Assembly: GCF_014189455.1 (NCBI RefSeq)
Contig: NZ_CP050296.1
Coordinates: 620,001-684,000 of the forward strand
DNA: 64,000 bases
Direction: 5' to 3'
DNA from: Mesorhizobium huakuii
Lineage (GTDB): Bacteria > Pseudomonadota > Alphaproteobacteria > Rhizobiales > Rhizobiaceae
Position 1 is the stretch's first letter. The number at the start of each line of letters is the position of its first letter. Position numbers and translations under genes: made by a program. Below the pieces are notes generated by a model. The model searched no databases and was not told where the DNA came from. It saw only the letters and a program-made list of their open reading frames with translations. Positions 24,861 to 34,461 of this stretch are shown piece after piece.

Positions 24861-26012
24861 TCAATTGCACTTCGGCTTGGCGCTGTTGCAGGCGTCGACC
24901 AGTTCGGCCGGCGGGTCCTTGTGGAAAACCGTCTTGAAGGATTCCAGCACGTTGGACTGCACCACGGGCAACGACTGCACGCCGACCCAGGCGGGCGTGG
25001 GCTGCCCGATCAGCGCCTTCATCATGGCCAGCGCCTCGGCGACGCCCTGGTCATAGGGGCGCTGCGAACCGGTTGCCTTGAGGGGCCCGCCCTTGGCGAT
25101 CTCGATTGCAGACTGCAGGCCGAGATCGACCGTGGTGATCGGAATGTCGATGCCTTGCGCGCGCATCGAGGAGAGCGTGTCGAGCGCCGGCTGGTCCCAC
25201 ACCGCGTACAGGCCCTTCACATCGGGGTTGCCGGTGAGGAAGTCGCCGGCGATCTGCGACACTTTCGAGGGATCGGTGAAATCGACCTGCTTCATGACGA
25301 TGTCGGGCCGGTTCTTCTTCATCCACTCGCTGACACCCTTGGTGCGCTCATTGGTGCTGAAATAGTCGACGCCGAAATTCACCAGGCCGATCGTGCCGCC
25401 CTTGGGCATGCAGGACGCCAGGATCGTCGCCGCGATCTGGCCATTGCCCTGGCTGTCGGCCGAGATCATCGAGGCAAAATCCTTTGGCGATGAGAGGCCG
25501 ACCGGAATGCTGTCCATGAACACCAGCTTGATGCCGGCCTCGCCCACCTTCTTGTAGGTCGGCGCCGTCGCGGTGAAATCGACGGGGATGGAAATGATGC
25601 CGTCGGGATGCTGCTGGATGGTGTTTTCGATATCGGCGATCTGCTTGTCGACCTGGTATTCGGCCGAGGCCACGCCGGTGACGGTGACGCCGTATTTGGC
25701 CAGCGTTTCGCTGATGCCCGCCACTTGCAGCTGCGACCAGTCGAGGTTCACCGTCTGCATGGAGATGCCGACCTTGAACTTGCCGGCCTTGACCTTGCCG
25801 GCTTCGTCGTCGGTCAATTTCAGCTCGTCGGGCGAGGCTGCCTTTTCGCCATGCGGGCCTTGCCCGACAATGCCCTTGGGGCCGAGCGTCGCGAGGTCGA
25901 CGCCGGTCACGCAGGTATCGGGCGTTTGCGCAAAACCTGGGGATGTCGATAGCGCGAAGGCGCTGGCGGCGAGGCTCAATGTGCTGAACAGGATTCGTGC
26001 CGAGTGGTTCAT
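24861..26012 (-). CDS. Sugar ABC transporter substrate-binding protein (CUT2 type)
   Basis: A 383-residue periplasmic binding protein, first gene of a CUT2 import set. The Sec signal peptide ends near AFALSTSPGFAQ. The ligand domain carries QVDKQIADIENTIQQHPDGI, IPVDFTATAPTYKKV and GLYAVWDQPALDTLSSMRAQG, typical of the ribose-binding-protein-like group. ggaggaaag precedes the ATG at 26012. Transcription runs from the ATPase at 28645 down to this gene. No sugar-metabolism gene adjoins, so the substrate is unknown. Confidence 0.9.
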   Translation of the reverse strand: MNHSARILFSTLSLAASAFALSTSPGFAQTPDTCVTGVDLATLGPKGIVGQGPHGEKAASPDELKLTDDEAGKVKAGKFKVGISMQTVNLDWSQLQVAGISETLAKYGVTVTGVASAEYQVDKQIADIENTIQQHPDGIISIPVDFTATAPTYKKVGEAGIKLVFMDSIPVGLSSPKDFASMISADSQGNGQIAATILASCMPKGGTIGLVNFGVDYFSTNERTKGVSEWMKKNRPDIVMKQVDFTDPSKVSQIAGDFLTGNPDVKGLYAVWDQPALDTLSSMRAQGIDIPITTVDLGLQSAIEIAKGGPLKATGSQRPYDQGVAEALAMMKALIGQPTPAWVGVQSLPVVQSNVLESFKTVFHKDPPAELVDACNSAKPKCN

Positions 26013-26089
26013 GACTTTCCTCCGTTGATATTGATGTTTGTTTTGCCGTTTGGAGCCGGCGGTTTTCTGCTGATTTCCGCGTGCGCGCC

Positions 26090-27076
26090 TTACCTCCTCG
26101 TGAACGCGACCGCGGCGACGATGATTGCTCCCTTGATGACGAGTTGCAGCGACGAGCTGACGCCGAGCAGCACCAGACCGTTGTTGAGCGTGCCGATGAT
26201 CAGGCTGCCGAGCAGCGTGCCGAGCACGAAGCCGCGGCCGCCGAACAGGCTGCAGCCGCCGAGGATGACCGAGGCGATGACGTCGAGTTCCATGCCTTGC
26301 ACGACGTCGGGCCGCGCCGCGTGCGAACGTGCCGACAGGATCAGCGATGCGAGGCCCGCGAGCGTCCCGGTCAGCACGAAGGCCAGCGTCGTGACCTGCT
26401 TGATGTGGACGCCGGAATAGAGTGCCGCCGTCGGGTTGCCGCCCGCCGCGTAGACCCGCCGCCCGTAGACGCTGTAATGCAGCAGCAAGATGCCGGCGAT
26501 GGTGACGCCGAGCGTCCACAGGATCGGCGCCGGGATGCCGAGCACCGAGCCCTCGCCGAAGATCGCGAAATAATATTCGTTGGTGATGATCACCGGCTTG
26601 GTGTTGGTGACCATCAGCGCCAACCCGCGCGCGCCGCTCAGCGTGCCCAATGTCACCAGGAAGGACGGGATTTCGAGCCGCGTGGTCAAGACGCCGTTGA
26701 TCAGCCCGATCAACGCCCCGGTGCCCAGCCCCGCCACAGCGCCGACGACCCAGTTGTTGGCGACGAACGCCATGGCCAGCGACGCGCTCATCCCCGAAAG
26801 CGCCAGCGTCGAGGCGACCGACAGGTCGATCTGCCTGGAAATGATGACGAATGTCATGCCGACCGCAATGATCGAGACCAGTGTCGTCTGCCGGCCGATG
26901 TTGAGAAAATTGTCGATCGACAGGAACCAGGGCGACGCCAGGCTGAAGACGATCAGCATGATGGCGAAGGCGACATAGAGCATATAGGGACGCTCGCCCT
27001 GCAGCAGATGCCGCAAGGCCGAGCGACCTCCCGGCGGATCGACGGCAGCTTTTGCCGGGCTTTCAGTGTCGGTCAT
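26090..27076 (-). CDS. Sugar ABC transporter permease (CUT2 type)
   Basis: A 328-residue inner-membrane permease of the RbsC family with about nine hydrophobic segments and the EAA-equivalent region AAGGNPTAALYSGVHIKQV. The family motif FVIISRQIDLSVAS is near residue 80. Its ATG at 27076 overlaps the ATPase stop as ATGA, and the binding-protein gene follows 77 bp further on. Confidence 0.92.
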   Translation of the reverse strand: MTDTESPAKAAVDPPGGRSALRHLLQGERPYMLYVAFAIMLIVFSLASPWFLSIDNFLNIGRQTTLVSIIAVGMTFVIISRQIDLSVASTLALSGMSASLAMAFVANNWVVGAVAGLGTGALIGLINGVLTTRLEIPSFLVTLGTLSGARGLALMVTNTKPVIITNEYYFAIFGEGSVLGIPAPILWTLGVTIAGILLLHYSVYGRRVYAAGGNPTAALYSGVHIKQVTTLAFVLTGTLAGLASLILSARSHAARPDVVQGMELDVIASVILGGCSLFGGRGFVLGTLLGSLIIGTLNNGLVLLGVSSSLQLVIKGAIIVAAVAFTRR

Positions 27077-28645
27077 GCCGCGTGCTCTTCCGATGGCTGC
27101 GAAAGTTGAATGAGGTGATGGAGGTCCTCGGCGCTGCCGAAGTCCGGCCGCGCGATCGTCCTGGTGACGTGGCCATCGACGACGATCGAGATGCGGTCGC
27201 AAAGCTGCAGCAGTTCGGAGAGATCCGAAGACACCAGCAGCACCCCGCTTCCTGCCGCCGCCGCAGCACGAATGACGCCGTAAATCTCCTCGCGCGCGCC
27301 GACATCGACACCGACCGTCGGCTCGTCGAGCAACAGCACGCGCGGCCGTGGCTCGTTCCATTTGCCGAACACGACCTTCTGCTGGTTGCCGCCGGACAGG
27401 TTCTTCACAAGGGTCAACGCGCTTGGCGCCTTGACGGAAAGCCGGCGCATCGCGGCATTGGCATGTTCGCTCGCCGGACCGCGCTGCAGCCAGCCAAGGC
27501 GGGAGAAATACGGCAACCGCGGCAAAGTCAGGTTGCGCTCGATCGAATGTTCGAGAACCAGGCCCTGGACGTGCCGGTCCTCCGGCACCAGCGCGATGCC
27601 TTGCCGTATTGCTGCCGCCGGATCGATGTCTTTCAGCGAGACGCCGTCCAGGCTGGCCTCACCCGACTGGACGGGCCGCAGGCCGAAGATGGTTTGCAGG
27701 ATTTCGGTGCGTCCGCTGCCGATCAGCCCGGCAAGGCCATGGATTTCGCCAGCGCGCAATTCGAGGCTGACCCCGTCGAGCCTGTCATTGCTGACGTTCT
27801 TCAACTCAAGCACGGGCTTTTGAGATGAACCAGGGGAAGCCGATGACGGCGTGCTTTGCCCGGCGCCGTCCGTCTTCAGCACAGCATGATCCGGCCCGAC
27901 GATCGCACCGACCAATTGCCGCATATTGGTCTGCGCCGTGACGAAGGTTCCGGCGTTCTGCCCGTCGCGGAACACAGTCACCCGGTTCGAGATGCGGAAG
28001 ACCTCGTTGAGGCGATGCGTGACGTAGATCACCCCGACGCCGCGCGCCGCGACCGCCCGGATCGCCTCGAACAGGATCTTTTCTTCGTCGTCGGTCAGCG
28101 CCGAGGTCGGCTCGTCGAGGATAAGCAGGCGGACGTCGCCCATCAGCGCCTTGGCGATCTCCGTCATCTGGCGATAGGCGAAGGGCAGCGACCCGACCAT
28201 GGCGCGGGCATCGAGCGGGATATTCTGCGATTTGAGGAAGGCTTCTGCCTGCGTCACCAGCTGGCGTTTTTTCAGGAAGCCAAGCCGCGTCTTCGGCTCT
28301 CGCCCCAAAAGCAGATTGTCGGCAACCGAAAGCGATTCGACCAGGCTCAGATCCTGGTAGACGACCGCCACGCCGGCATCGCGCGACTTGGGCTGGCGAA
28401 GAAAACGAGACCGGCTTGCCGTCGATTTCGATCGCGCCGCCATCATGCACATGCACGCCGCTCAGGATCTTGATCAGCGTCGACTTGCCGGCGCCGTTTT
28501 CGCCGAGCAAGGCGTGGACTTCACCGGACAGGATTTCGAGACTGACGCCGCGCAGCGCATTGACGCCGCCGAACCGCTTCCTGACGCCCTCGACGCGCAG
28601 CAAGGGGGCATCGGATAGTGGCGCAATCGAACCCGGTTCGATCAT
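27073..28645 (-). pseudogene. Sugar ABC transporter ATP-binding protein (CUT2 type), frameshifted
   Basis: A double-domain RbsA/XylG-type ATPase of about 523 residues if repaired. The first frame has Walker [16 protein letters not shown] (about residues 46-60) and stays good to [11 protein letters not shown], then turns into nonsense. The neighbouring frame picks up as [17 protein letters not shown] and continues with the Q-loop, [11 protein letters not shown], the second domain (GLIGSGRTEILQTIF) and LSGGNQQKVVFGKW to the stop at 27073. The change is one extra base in a C-run near 28390. It may be a sequencing error, since the rest is intact. Confidence 0.82.
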
Positions 28646-28693
28646 GACGCCCGCACTTCCTCCCTTTGACGTCCCCTACCCCAGACTGTCGAG

Positions 28694-28731
28694 AGTCTCT
28701 TTTGAGACTTCTCTTACTTTTTTTGTGACTT
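28694..28731 (-). promoter_or_regulatory. Candidate DeoR operator upstream of the sugar ABC operon
   Basis: TTTTGAGACTT (28700-28710) and TTTTGTGACTT (28721-28731) are direct repeats 21 bp apart, two helical turns. The first overlaps the hairpin AGTCTC/GAGACT (28694-28709). They lie 50-90 bp upstream of the ATPase start. The DeoR gene ends just on the other side, and DeoR-family regulators use direct repeats of this kind. Confidence 0.55.
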
Positions 28732-28762
28732 TTCCATCACCTTGGGGAAATGTCAAACGGAG

Positions 28763-29506
28763 TCAGGCTGGCGGCCGGAATGAATCCGGCCCGACCTCGC
28801 CATGTTCGGTGACGATGGCGTCGAAGCCGTCCATGGCTGAGAAAAAGGCGCGCTTGAGCTTGCCGATCTTGCTGGAGTCGATGACCAGGTAGTTTTCGCG
28901 TGCCAGGCTCATCACCTTTTGCTTCACCACCGCCTCGTGGAAATGCTCGCAGGTGGCGCCGCGCTTGGCGTCGACGCCGGCGGCGGACAGGAAGGCGGCG
29001 TTGATGCCGACGCTGTTTAAGATGTCGAAATCATGCGTGCCCGAGAAAGACGCCGACGCCGGGTGATAGACGCCACCCAGCATGATGATCGTGACGTTAG
29101 GCTTACGGCTCAGGCGCTCCGCGACATTCATGGCGTAACATATTGCCGTTATTTGATAATTGTCGGGAATGAGATCGATCAGATGGATCAGCGTCGTGCC
29201 GCAGTCGATGAAGATCGTCTCGTCGGGCCGTATCTTGCGCACTGCATGCGCGCAGGCTTCGCGCTTCGCCGCCGCATGGCTGTCGGCCGCGGTCGCCAGT
29301 TCGTAGGGAACATCGGCCTCGATCTCGGCCGCCGCCAATATGTGACCGCCGAGATAGGCGATCTGCCCCGGGTTGGTGGCGATGTCGCGCCGCACCGTCA
29401 TCTCGGAGACGCCGAGAAGTGCTGCCGCTTCACTGAGATGGATGACCCGCCGCTGCGACAGCAGATCGATCAGCCGGGCTGTCCTTTGCGCCTTGCGAGC
29501 ACTCAT
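28763..29506 (-). CDS. DeoR-family transcriptional regulator
   Basis: A 247-residue regulator. The N-terminal HTH is HLSEAAALLGVSEMTVRRDI. The C-terminal DeoR ligand domain has IFIDCGTTLIHLIDLIP and the typical SAAGVDAKRGATCEHFHEA (sugar-phosphate sensing region) and a VIDSSKIGKLKRA element. It lies directly upstream of the sugar ABC operon in the same orientation, so it is the probable controller, responding to a phosphorylated sugar. Confidence 0.92.
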   Translation of the reverse strand: MSARKAQRTARLIDLLSQRRVIHLSEAAALLGVSEMTVRRDIATNPGQIAYLGGHILAAAEIEADVPYELATAADSHAAAKREACAHAVRKIRPDETIFIDCGTTLIHLIDLIPDNYQITAICYAMNVAERLSRKPNVTIIMLGGVYHPASASFSGTHDFDILNSVGINAAFLSAAGVDAKRGATCEHFHEAVVKQKVMSLARENYLVIDSSKIGKLKRAFFSAMDGFDAIVTEHGEVGPDSFRPPA

Positions 29507-29655
29507 GCGTTGGGCCTGTGTATCCCGTGAAATGTGAGGATTTTAACAACCGCTCTCATTCAGATGCAAGGCCGGTGTGCAGGTTCGCGCTGCAATGGCT
29601 AACGGACGCGCCTGTCTACGAGGTTTTGCTTGGCTGGGATCGGTCGCGGAAACCG

Positions 29656-30276
29656 TCAGGCCTTGGCGACCGCCCCGAACCGCAACCCGTCCATCAACAG
29701 CCTGACCAAGCGCCGCGAGCGGTCGCGCCATTCCGGGGTGTCGGGCGCCGAATAGATGCCCGACAGCGCGTGCAGCACGTCGGAGGCGTCGACATCGCCG
29801 CGGATGGTGCCGTCGGCCACCGCCGCCTCGACCAGTTGCCGCAAGGCCTGCGACACTCGGCCCGACGTGTCCGAGAACAGCGTCGAATTGGTGCTGAGCA
29901 GGATGCGCAGGCTGGTCGCCAGGCCGCGCTTGGTGGCGATGTAGTCGACGAAGCGCTGCATCCACTGCTCCAGCGCGACATCGGACGGATGTTTTGCCGC
30001 GAGATCACCGGCGGCCGCGCACAGCCCCTCCGCCTCGCGGCGGTAGACCACCTCGACCAGATGCTCGCGCGTCGGGAAATGCCGGTAGAGCGTGCCGATG
30101 CCGACGCCGGCGCGCCGCGCGATCTCCTCCAGCGAGGCATCGATGCCGCGCTCGGCAAACACGGCCGCCGCCACCTCGACCAGCCGGTCGCGGTTGCGCC
30201 GTGCATCCGCGCGCAGCGGTTTTTCCACTGCGGCCTTCTCTGCGGCGATGTCGGCGTCTGCCAATTTTTTCTCCAC
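29656..30276 (-). CDS. TetR-family transcriptional regulator
   Basis: A 206-residue regulator with an N-terminal HTH (SLEEIARRAGVGIGTLYRHF) and a helical ligand domain that ends in SRRLVRLLMDGLRFG, the TetR_C11/SbtR-like form. It is divergent from the molybdenum-enzyme operons, with a GC palindrome 50 bp upstream that is the likely operator. A Lys/Ala-rich N-terminal extension of about 25 residues precedes the HTH. Confidence 0.92.
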   Translation of the reverse strand: MEKKLADADIAAEKAAVEKPLRADARRNRDRLVEVAAAVFAERGIDASLEEIARRAGVGIGTLYRHFPTREHLVEVVYRREAEGLCAAAGDLAAKHPSDVALEQWMQRFVDYIATKRGLATSLRILLSTNSTLFSDTSGRVSQALRQLVEAAVADGTIRGDVDASDVLHALSGIYSAPDTPEWRDRSRRLVRLLMDGLRFGAVAKA

Positions 30277-30324
30277 GGACCAAATATGGGGGCTTGAACC
30301 CGGCCGGGTCAGCTCCCACTTAAT

Positions 30325-30344
30325 AAACGGAGGCGCCTCCGCTT
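30325..30344. promoter_or_regulatory. Palindromic TetR operator candidate
   Basis: CGGAGGCGCCTCCG at 30328-30341 is a perfect 14-bp palindrome, extending imperfectly to 30325-30344 (AAACGGAGG...CCTCCGCTT). It lies between the TetR gene and the divergent oxidoreductase operon, the normal place for a TetR operator. Similar AAACGGAG-type palindromes are known for TetR regulators in alphaproteobacteria. Confidence 0.65.
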
Positions 30345-30555
30345 TAGTGGAGTGCCTTTATCATATAAGAAGGGGAAGCGGTATGTCACGTCTTTCGAAC
30401 CTGCAAGCCGACATCTCCCCTGCCCGCCTGTTTCCCGGGACATCCGCTGTCATCTCCACCTCCGCCCACACCTGACCTTAAGGTTACCTTGCCCTTCTCC
30501 GGCAAGGCACCAGTTCACGTCCCATCCGCGTCAAGCAAACTGGAGCCAGACGCCC

Positions 30556-31053
30556 ATGACCAGCCTTCCCATCACCCTCACCATCAACGGACACCGACAC
30601 GAGCTGGAGGTCGATCCGCGCGTAACCCTGCTCGACCTCTTGCGTGAGCGGCTTGACCTCACCGGCACCAAGAAGGGCTGCGACCGCGGCCAGTGCGGCG
30701 CCTGCACGGTGCTGGTCGACGGCAAGCGCATCAACTCCTGCCTGGCGCTGGCGGTCAGCCATGACGGCGCCGATGTCTTGACCATCGAAGGCGTGGCCCA
30801 CGGTGAAGAGCTGCATCCGGTGCAGGCCGCCTTCATCGCCCATGACGGCTTCCAGTGCGGTTTCTGCACGCCCGGCCAGATCATGAGCACGCTCGGCCTG
30901 ATCGCCGAGGGACAGGCCGGCGACGATCCCGAACGCATCCGCGAGGGGCTGAGCGGCAACATATGCCGCTGCGCGGCCTATGGCGGCATCGTCGAGGCCG
31001 TCCTGGAGGCCCAGGAAAAACTTGCCACAGCCGACCGGAGGGCAGCGGCATGA
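30556..31053 (+). CDS. Aldehyde oxidoreductase, [2Fe-2S] subunit (PaoA-like), set 1
   Basis: A 165-residue electron-transfer subunit of the xanthine-oxidase family. The plant-type cluster motif is GCDRGQCGACTVLVDG; the second cluster is in CGFCTPG and CRCAAYGG. It starts at ATG 30556. Unlike E. coli PaoA there is no Tat signal, so the enzyme is predicted cytoplasmic. The leader contains hairpin CCTTGCC/GGCAAGG (30487-30507). It overlaps the FAD subunit by ATGA. Confidence 0.93.
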   Translation: MTSLPITLTINGHRHELEVDPRVTLLDLLRERLDLTGTKKGCDRGQCGACTVLVDGKRINSCLALAVSHDGADVLTIEGVAHGEELHPVQAAFIAHDGFQCGFCTPGQIMSTLGLIAEGQAGDDPERIREGLSGNICRCAAYGGIVEAVLEAQEKLATADRRAAA

Positions 31054-32108
31054 GAGACTTCGACTATATCAGGCCCGCCACCATTCCCGACGCCATCGCG
31101 GCGGCGGCCGAGCCGGGTTCGGCCTACCTGGCCGGCGGCACCAATCTGCTCGACCTGATGAAAGGCGGCATCGCCAGCCCCGAGCGCATCGTCGACATCT
31201 CGCGGCTGCCGGAACTCAACCGCATCGAGCGGCTGGACGATGGCGGCCTGCGCATCGGTGCGCTGGTCCGCAATGCCGATCTCGCCCACGACGCGGCGTT
31301 CGCAAAAGCCTATCCGGCGGTGGCCGAAGCGCTGCTGTCGGGAGCCTCGGCGCAGCTTCGCAACGCCGCCACGGTCGGCGGCAATCTCCTGCAGCGCACG
31401 CGCTGCAGCTATTTCTACGACACCGCCAGCGCCTGCAACAAGCGCGAGCCCGGCGCCGGCTGCGATGCACTGGGTGGCGAGAACCGCCTGCACGCAGTAC
31501 TCGGCTGGAGCGATGCCTGCATCGCCACCCATCCGTCGGACTTCTGCGTGCCGCTGGTGGCACTCGACGCCGTCGTCGAGATCGAGGGCAAGGAGGGCCG
31601 GCGCCACGTCACGCTGGCGGAATTCCACCGGCTTCCTGGCGAAACGCCGCAGCGGGAGAATGCGCTTGAGCCCGGCGACCTGATCGTGGCGGTGCGCCTG
31701 CCGGCGGAGGCCGCCTCCTTCGCCGCCAATGCCCGTTACCTGAAAGTCCGCGAGCGCACCTCCTATGCTTTCGCCGTCGTCTCGGCCGCAGCGGCACTTG
31801 TCGTCGATGGCGGCAAGATCCGTGCCGCGAGACTGGCGCTCGGCGGCGTCGCGGCCAAGCCGTGGCGGGCGCGCTCGGCGGAGGCCGTCCTGCTTGGCGC
31901 CGATGCCAACGAGGCGACCTTCGCCAGCGCGGCGAACGCCGCCTTGGCCGATGCCAGCCCCTCCGGCGACAATGCGTTCAAGATCGAGCTTGCCCGCCGC
32001 ATCGTGGTCAGGGCGCTGACGTCTGCCCTGGCGGGAACGCCCGAGCGGCTGCCGGCCCTCCCTGCCTCCCCCTTTTCCTCCGCTCCCGGAGCGCGCCATG
32101 ACGCTTGA
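31050..32108 (+). CDS. Aldehyde oxidoreductase, FAD subunit (PaoB-like, extra cluster), set 1
   Basis: A 352-residue FAD-binding subunit with the flavin motif AGGTNLLDLM near residue 29 and the second loop TVGGNLLQRTRC. Four cysteines (119, 129, 138, 157) fall in the insert that holds the additional [4Fe-4S] cluster of PaoB-type enzymes. It passes electrons from the molybdenum subunit. It overlaps the next gene by 11 bp. Confidence 0.92.
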   Translation: MRDFDYIRPATIPDAIAAAAEPGSAYLAGGTNLLDLMKGGIASPERIVDISRLPELNRIERLDDGGLRIGALVRNADLAHDAAFAKAYPAVAEALLSGASAQLRNAATVGGNLLQRTRCSYFYDTASACNKREPGAGCDALGGENRLHAVLGWSDACIATHPSDFCVPLVALDAVVEIEGKEGRRHVTLAEFHRLPGETPQRENALEPGDLIVAVRLPAEAASFAANARYLKVRERTSYAFAVVSAAAALVVDGGKIRAARLALGGVAAKPWRARSAEAVLLGADANEATFASAANAALADASPSGDNAFKIELARRIVVRALTSALAGTPERLPALPASPFSSAPGARHDA

Positions 32109-34356
32109 ACTCAGCCTCAACCAGCAACCCGCCCATATCAGGCAGGGCTCCAGCATCGGTCAGCCACTGACACGCCGCGACGGCTTCCTGAAAGTTACCG
32201 GAGCCGCGCGCTACGCGGCCGACAACCATCCGTCCGGCATGCTCTACGCCGTGCTCGCTGTCTCCAGCATCGCGCGCGGGCGCGTTGCCTCGCTGGATAT
32301 CGAGGCAGCCAAGGCGCACAAGGGCGTGGTCGAGGTGATGACGCCCAAGAACCGGCCGGCGCTCGCCGCCGACCCGGATGCCAAGGACCATCCCTTCATG
32401 TTCCGGCTCGACCTGCTGCAGAACGACCGGGTTCGCTACCCCAACCAGAGCATCGCCGTGGTGATCGCCGAAACGCTGGAGGCGGCGACCGAGGGGGCGG
32501 CGCTGCTTTCGCCGCGCTATGAAGCGCTGCCGGCGCGCGTCGGTCTCGACGATGCCGAAAGCTTCGTGCCGCGTGGGGTCGGCGTCGGCAATCCGGCCGT
32601 TCAGCACAAGGGCGATGTCGAGGCCGGCCTCAAATCGGCGAAGACGCGGATCGAGGCCACCTACGAGACGCCGGCCCAGTACCACAACGCCATGGAGCCG
32701 CACGCGATCGTCGCCGCCTGGGATGGCGACCGGCTGTCGATCGACACGCCGAGCCAGGGCCTGGCCATGGCGCAGGGCCGCATCGCCGGCCTGTTTGGCA
32801 TCGCGCCGCAAAACATCCACATCCGCAGCCCTTTCCTCGGCGGCGGCTTCGGGTCGAAAGGCATGATTTCCGGGCCGCAGGTGCTGGGCATCCTGGCGGC
32901 GCGTCTCGTTGGCCGTCCCGTCAAGCTGGTGCTGCGGCGCGAGCAGATGTACGGGCCGGTCGGCCACCGCGCGCCGACGCGCCAGACCCTGCGCATGGGC
33001 ATGGATGGCGAGGGGCGGCTGACGGCCATCGACCATCACGCCAAGACCACGTCGAGCACCTTCGACGATTTCTTCGAACCGGCGGCGGATGCCTCGCACA
33101 CGCTCTATGCCAGCCCTGCCATCACCACTTCGCACGAGGCGGTGCGGCTCGACACCGGGACGCCGCTGTTCATGCGCGCGCCCGGCGAAGCCACCGGCTC
33201 GATCGCGCTCGAAAGCGCCATCGATGAGGCGGCGCATGCCTGCGGCATGGACCCGCTGGAATTCCGGCTCAGGAACTATGCCGAGGTCGAGCCGATGACC
33301 GGCAAGCCGTTTTCCTCCAAGGCGCTGCGCGAATGCTATAGCCAAGCCGCGAAGGCATTCGACTGGGCGAGCCGCCCGCTGCAGCCGCGACTGATGCGCG
33401 ACGCCGACGGTTTCCTCACCGGCTGGGGCGTGGGCACGGCGACCTTCCCGGCCATCATGTTCCAGGCCGAAGCGCGAGCGGTGCTCAAGGCCGATGGCAG
33501 CGGCCTGATGGAGACCGGCGCGCAGGACATGGGGCAAGGCGCCTGGACCGCCTTCGCCCAGATCGCCGCCGATGGGCTGGGGCTCGACATCGACCAGGTC
33601 GACTTTAGGGCCGGCAGCTCCGACCTGCCCAATGCGGGCATTGCCGGCGGCTCCGGCCATACGGCGACGGCCGGCATGGCGATCCACAATGCCGGTGCCG
33701 CCGTGATCGCCAGGCTCGCCGATCTCGCCACCGGCAACGAGGCCTCGCCGCTGTTCGGCGCCGGCAATGAAGGCGTTGTGGCGCGCGGCGGCCGGCTGTA
33801 TCGCAGCGACGACGAAAATCGCAGCGAAGGTTACGCCGAGATCCTCACACGCGCCGGCCTGACGGAGATCGAAGGCCACGGCAAGGGCGCTCCAGACCCG
33901 GCGTCCCAGGAGACCTATGCCAAGCACGCGCATGGCGCCGTCTTCGCCGAGGTCAAGGTCGATCCCGATTTCGGCCAGATCCGCGTCACAAGGCTGGTCG
34001 GCGCCTTCGCCGCAGGGCGAGTCATCAATCCCAGGCTTGTGCGCAGCCAGTATTATGGCGGCATGATCTGGGGCGTCTCCTTCGCGCTGCACGAGGAAGC
34101 CATCACCGACCGGCGCACGGGCCGGATCCAGAATGCCAACCTCGCCGAATACCATGTCCCGGTGAATGCCGACGTGCCGTCGGTCGAGGCGATCCTGGTC
34201 CATGAGGACGACCCTTACGTCAATGCGCTCGGCATCAAGGGCGTCGGCGAAATCGGCGTCACCGGCACGGCTGGCGCGGTTGCCAACGCGGTCTGGCATG
34301 CAACCGGCGTGCGGCCCCGCCGCTTTCCGATCCGCATCGAGGATCTGCTGGCCTGA
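32098..34356 (+). CDS. Aldehyde oxidoreductase, molybdenum-cofactor subunit, set 1
   Basis: A 752-residue catalytic subunit binding molybdopterin cytosine dinucleotide. Visible family motifs are PFLGGGFGSKG, RAPGEATGSIALESAIDE, DMGQGAWTAFAQIAADGLGL and the C-terminal GVGEIGVTGTAG carrying the essential Glu. The substrate is inferred to be an aldehyde or N-heterocycle. No XdhC/PaoD-type maturation gene is seen in the window. Confidence 0.92.
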   Translation: MTLELSLNQQPAHIRQGSSIGQPLTRRDGFLKVTGAARYAADNHPSGMLYAVLAVSSIARGRVASLDIEAAKAHKGVVEVMTPKNRPALAADPDAKDHPFMFRLDLLQNDRVRYPNQSIAVVIAETLEAATEGAALLSPRYEALPARVGLDDAESFVPRGVGVGNPAVQHKGDVEAGLKSAKTRIEATYETPAQYHNAMEPHAIVAAWDGDRLSIDTPSQGLAMAQGRIAGLFGIAPQNIHIRSPFLGGGFGSKGMISGPQVLGILAARLVGRPVKLVLRREQMYGPVGHRAPTRQTLRMGMDGEGRLTAIDHHAKTTSSTFDDFFEPAADASHTLYASPAITTSHEAVRLDTGTPLFMRAPGEATGSIALESAIDEAAHACGMDPLEFRLRNYAEVEPMTGKPFSSKALRECYSQAAKAFDWASRPLQPRLMRDADGFLTGWGVGTATFPAIMFQAEARAVLKADGSGLMETGAQDMGQGAWTAFAQIAADGLGLDIDQVDFRAGSSDLPNAGIAGGSGHTATAGMAIHNAGAAVIARLADLATGNEASPLFGAGNEGVVARGGRLYRSDDENRSEGYAEILTRAGLTEIEGHGKGAPDPASQETYAKHAHGAVFAEVKVDPDFGQIRVTRLVGAFAAGRVINPRLVRSQYYGGMIWGVSFALHEEAITDRRTGRIQNANLAEYHVPVNADVPSVEAILVHEDDPYVNALGIKGVGEIGVTGTAGAVANAVWHATGVRPRRFPIRIEDLLA

Positions 34357-34390
34357 GAAGTGGCGAACGCCCGGAGCGAAAGCGCCGGAC

Positions 34391-34414
34391 GGACAGGTGG
34401 GCCTCCACCTGTCC
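34391..34414. terminator. Perfect hairpin between the two oxidoreductase operons
   Basis: GGACAGGTGG (34391-34400) pairs exactly with CCACCTGTCC (34405-34414) around a 4-base loop, 35 bp after the first set ends. It could separate transcription of the two sets. There is no T-run, so it may be a mosaic-type hairpin. Confidence 0.5.
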
Positions 34415-34461
34415 AACATGAAATAATCCCACCAGCGTCAAGCAACTGGAGCCCGACGCCC

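Noticed and set aside
30487..30507. Molybdenum-cofactor riboswitch upstream of the oxidoreductase operon
   Set aside because: Only one short hairpin is visible; the conserved riboswitch core is not recognised.
32008..34419. Long minus-strand open frame opposite the molybdenum subunit
   Set aside because: It covers an unmistakable oxidoreductase gene on the other strand and has no recognisable content of its own.
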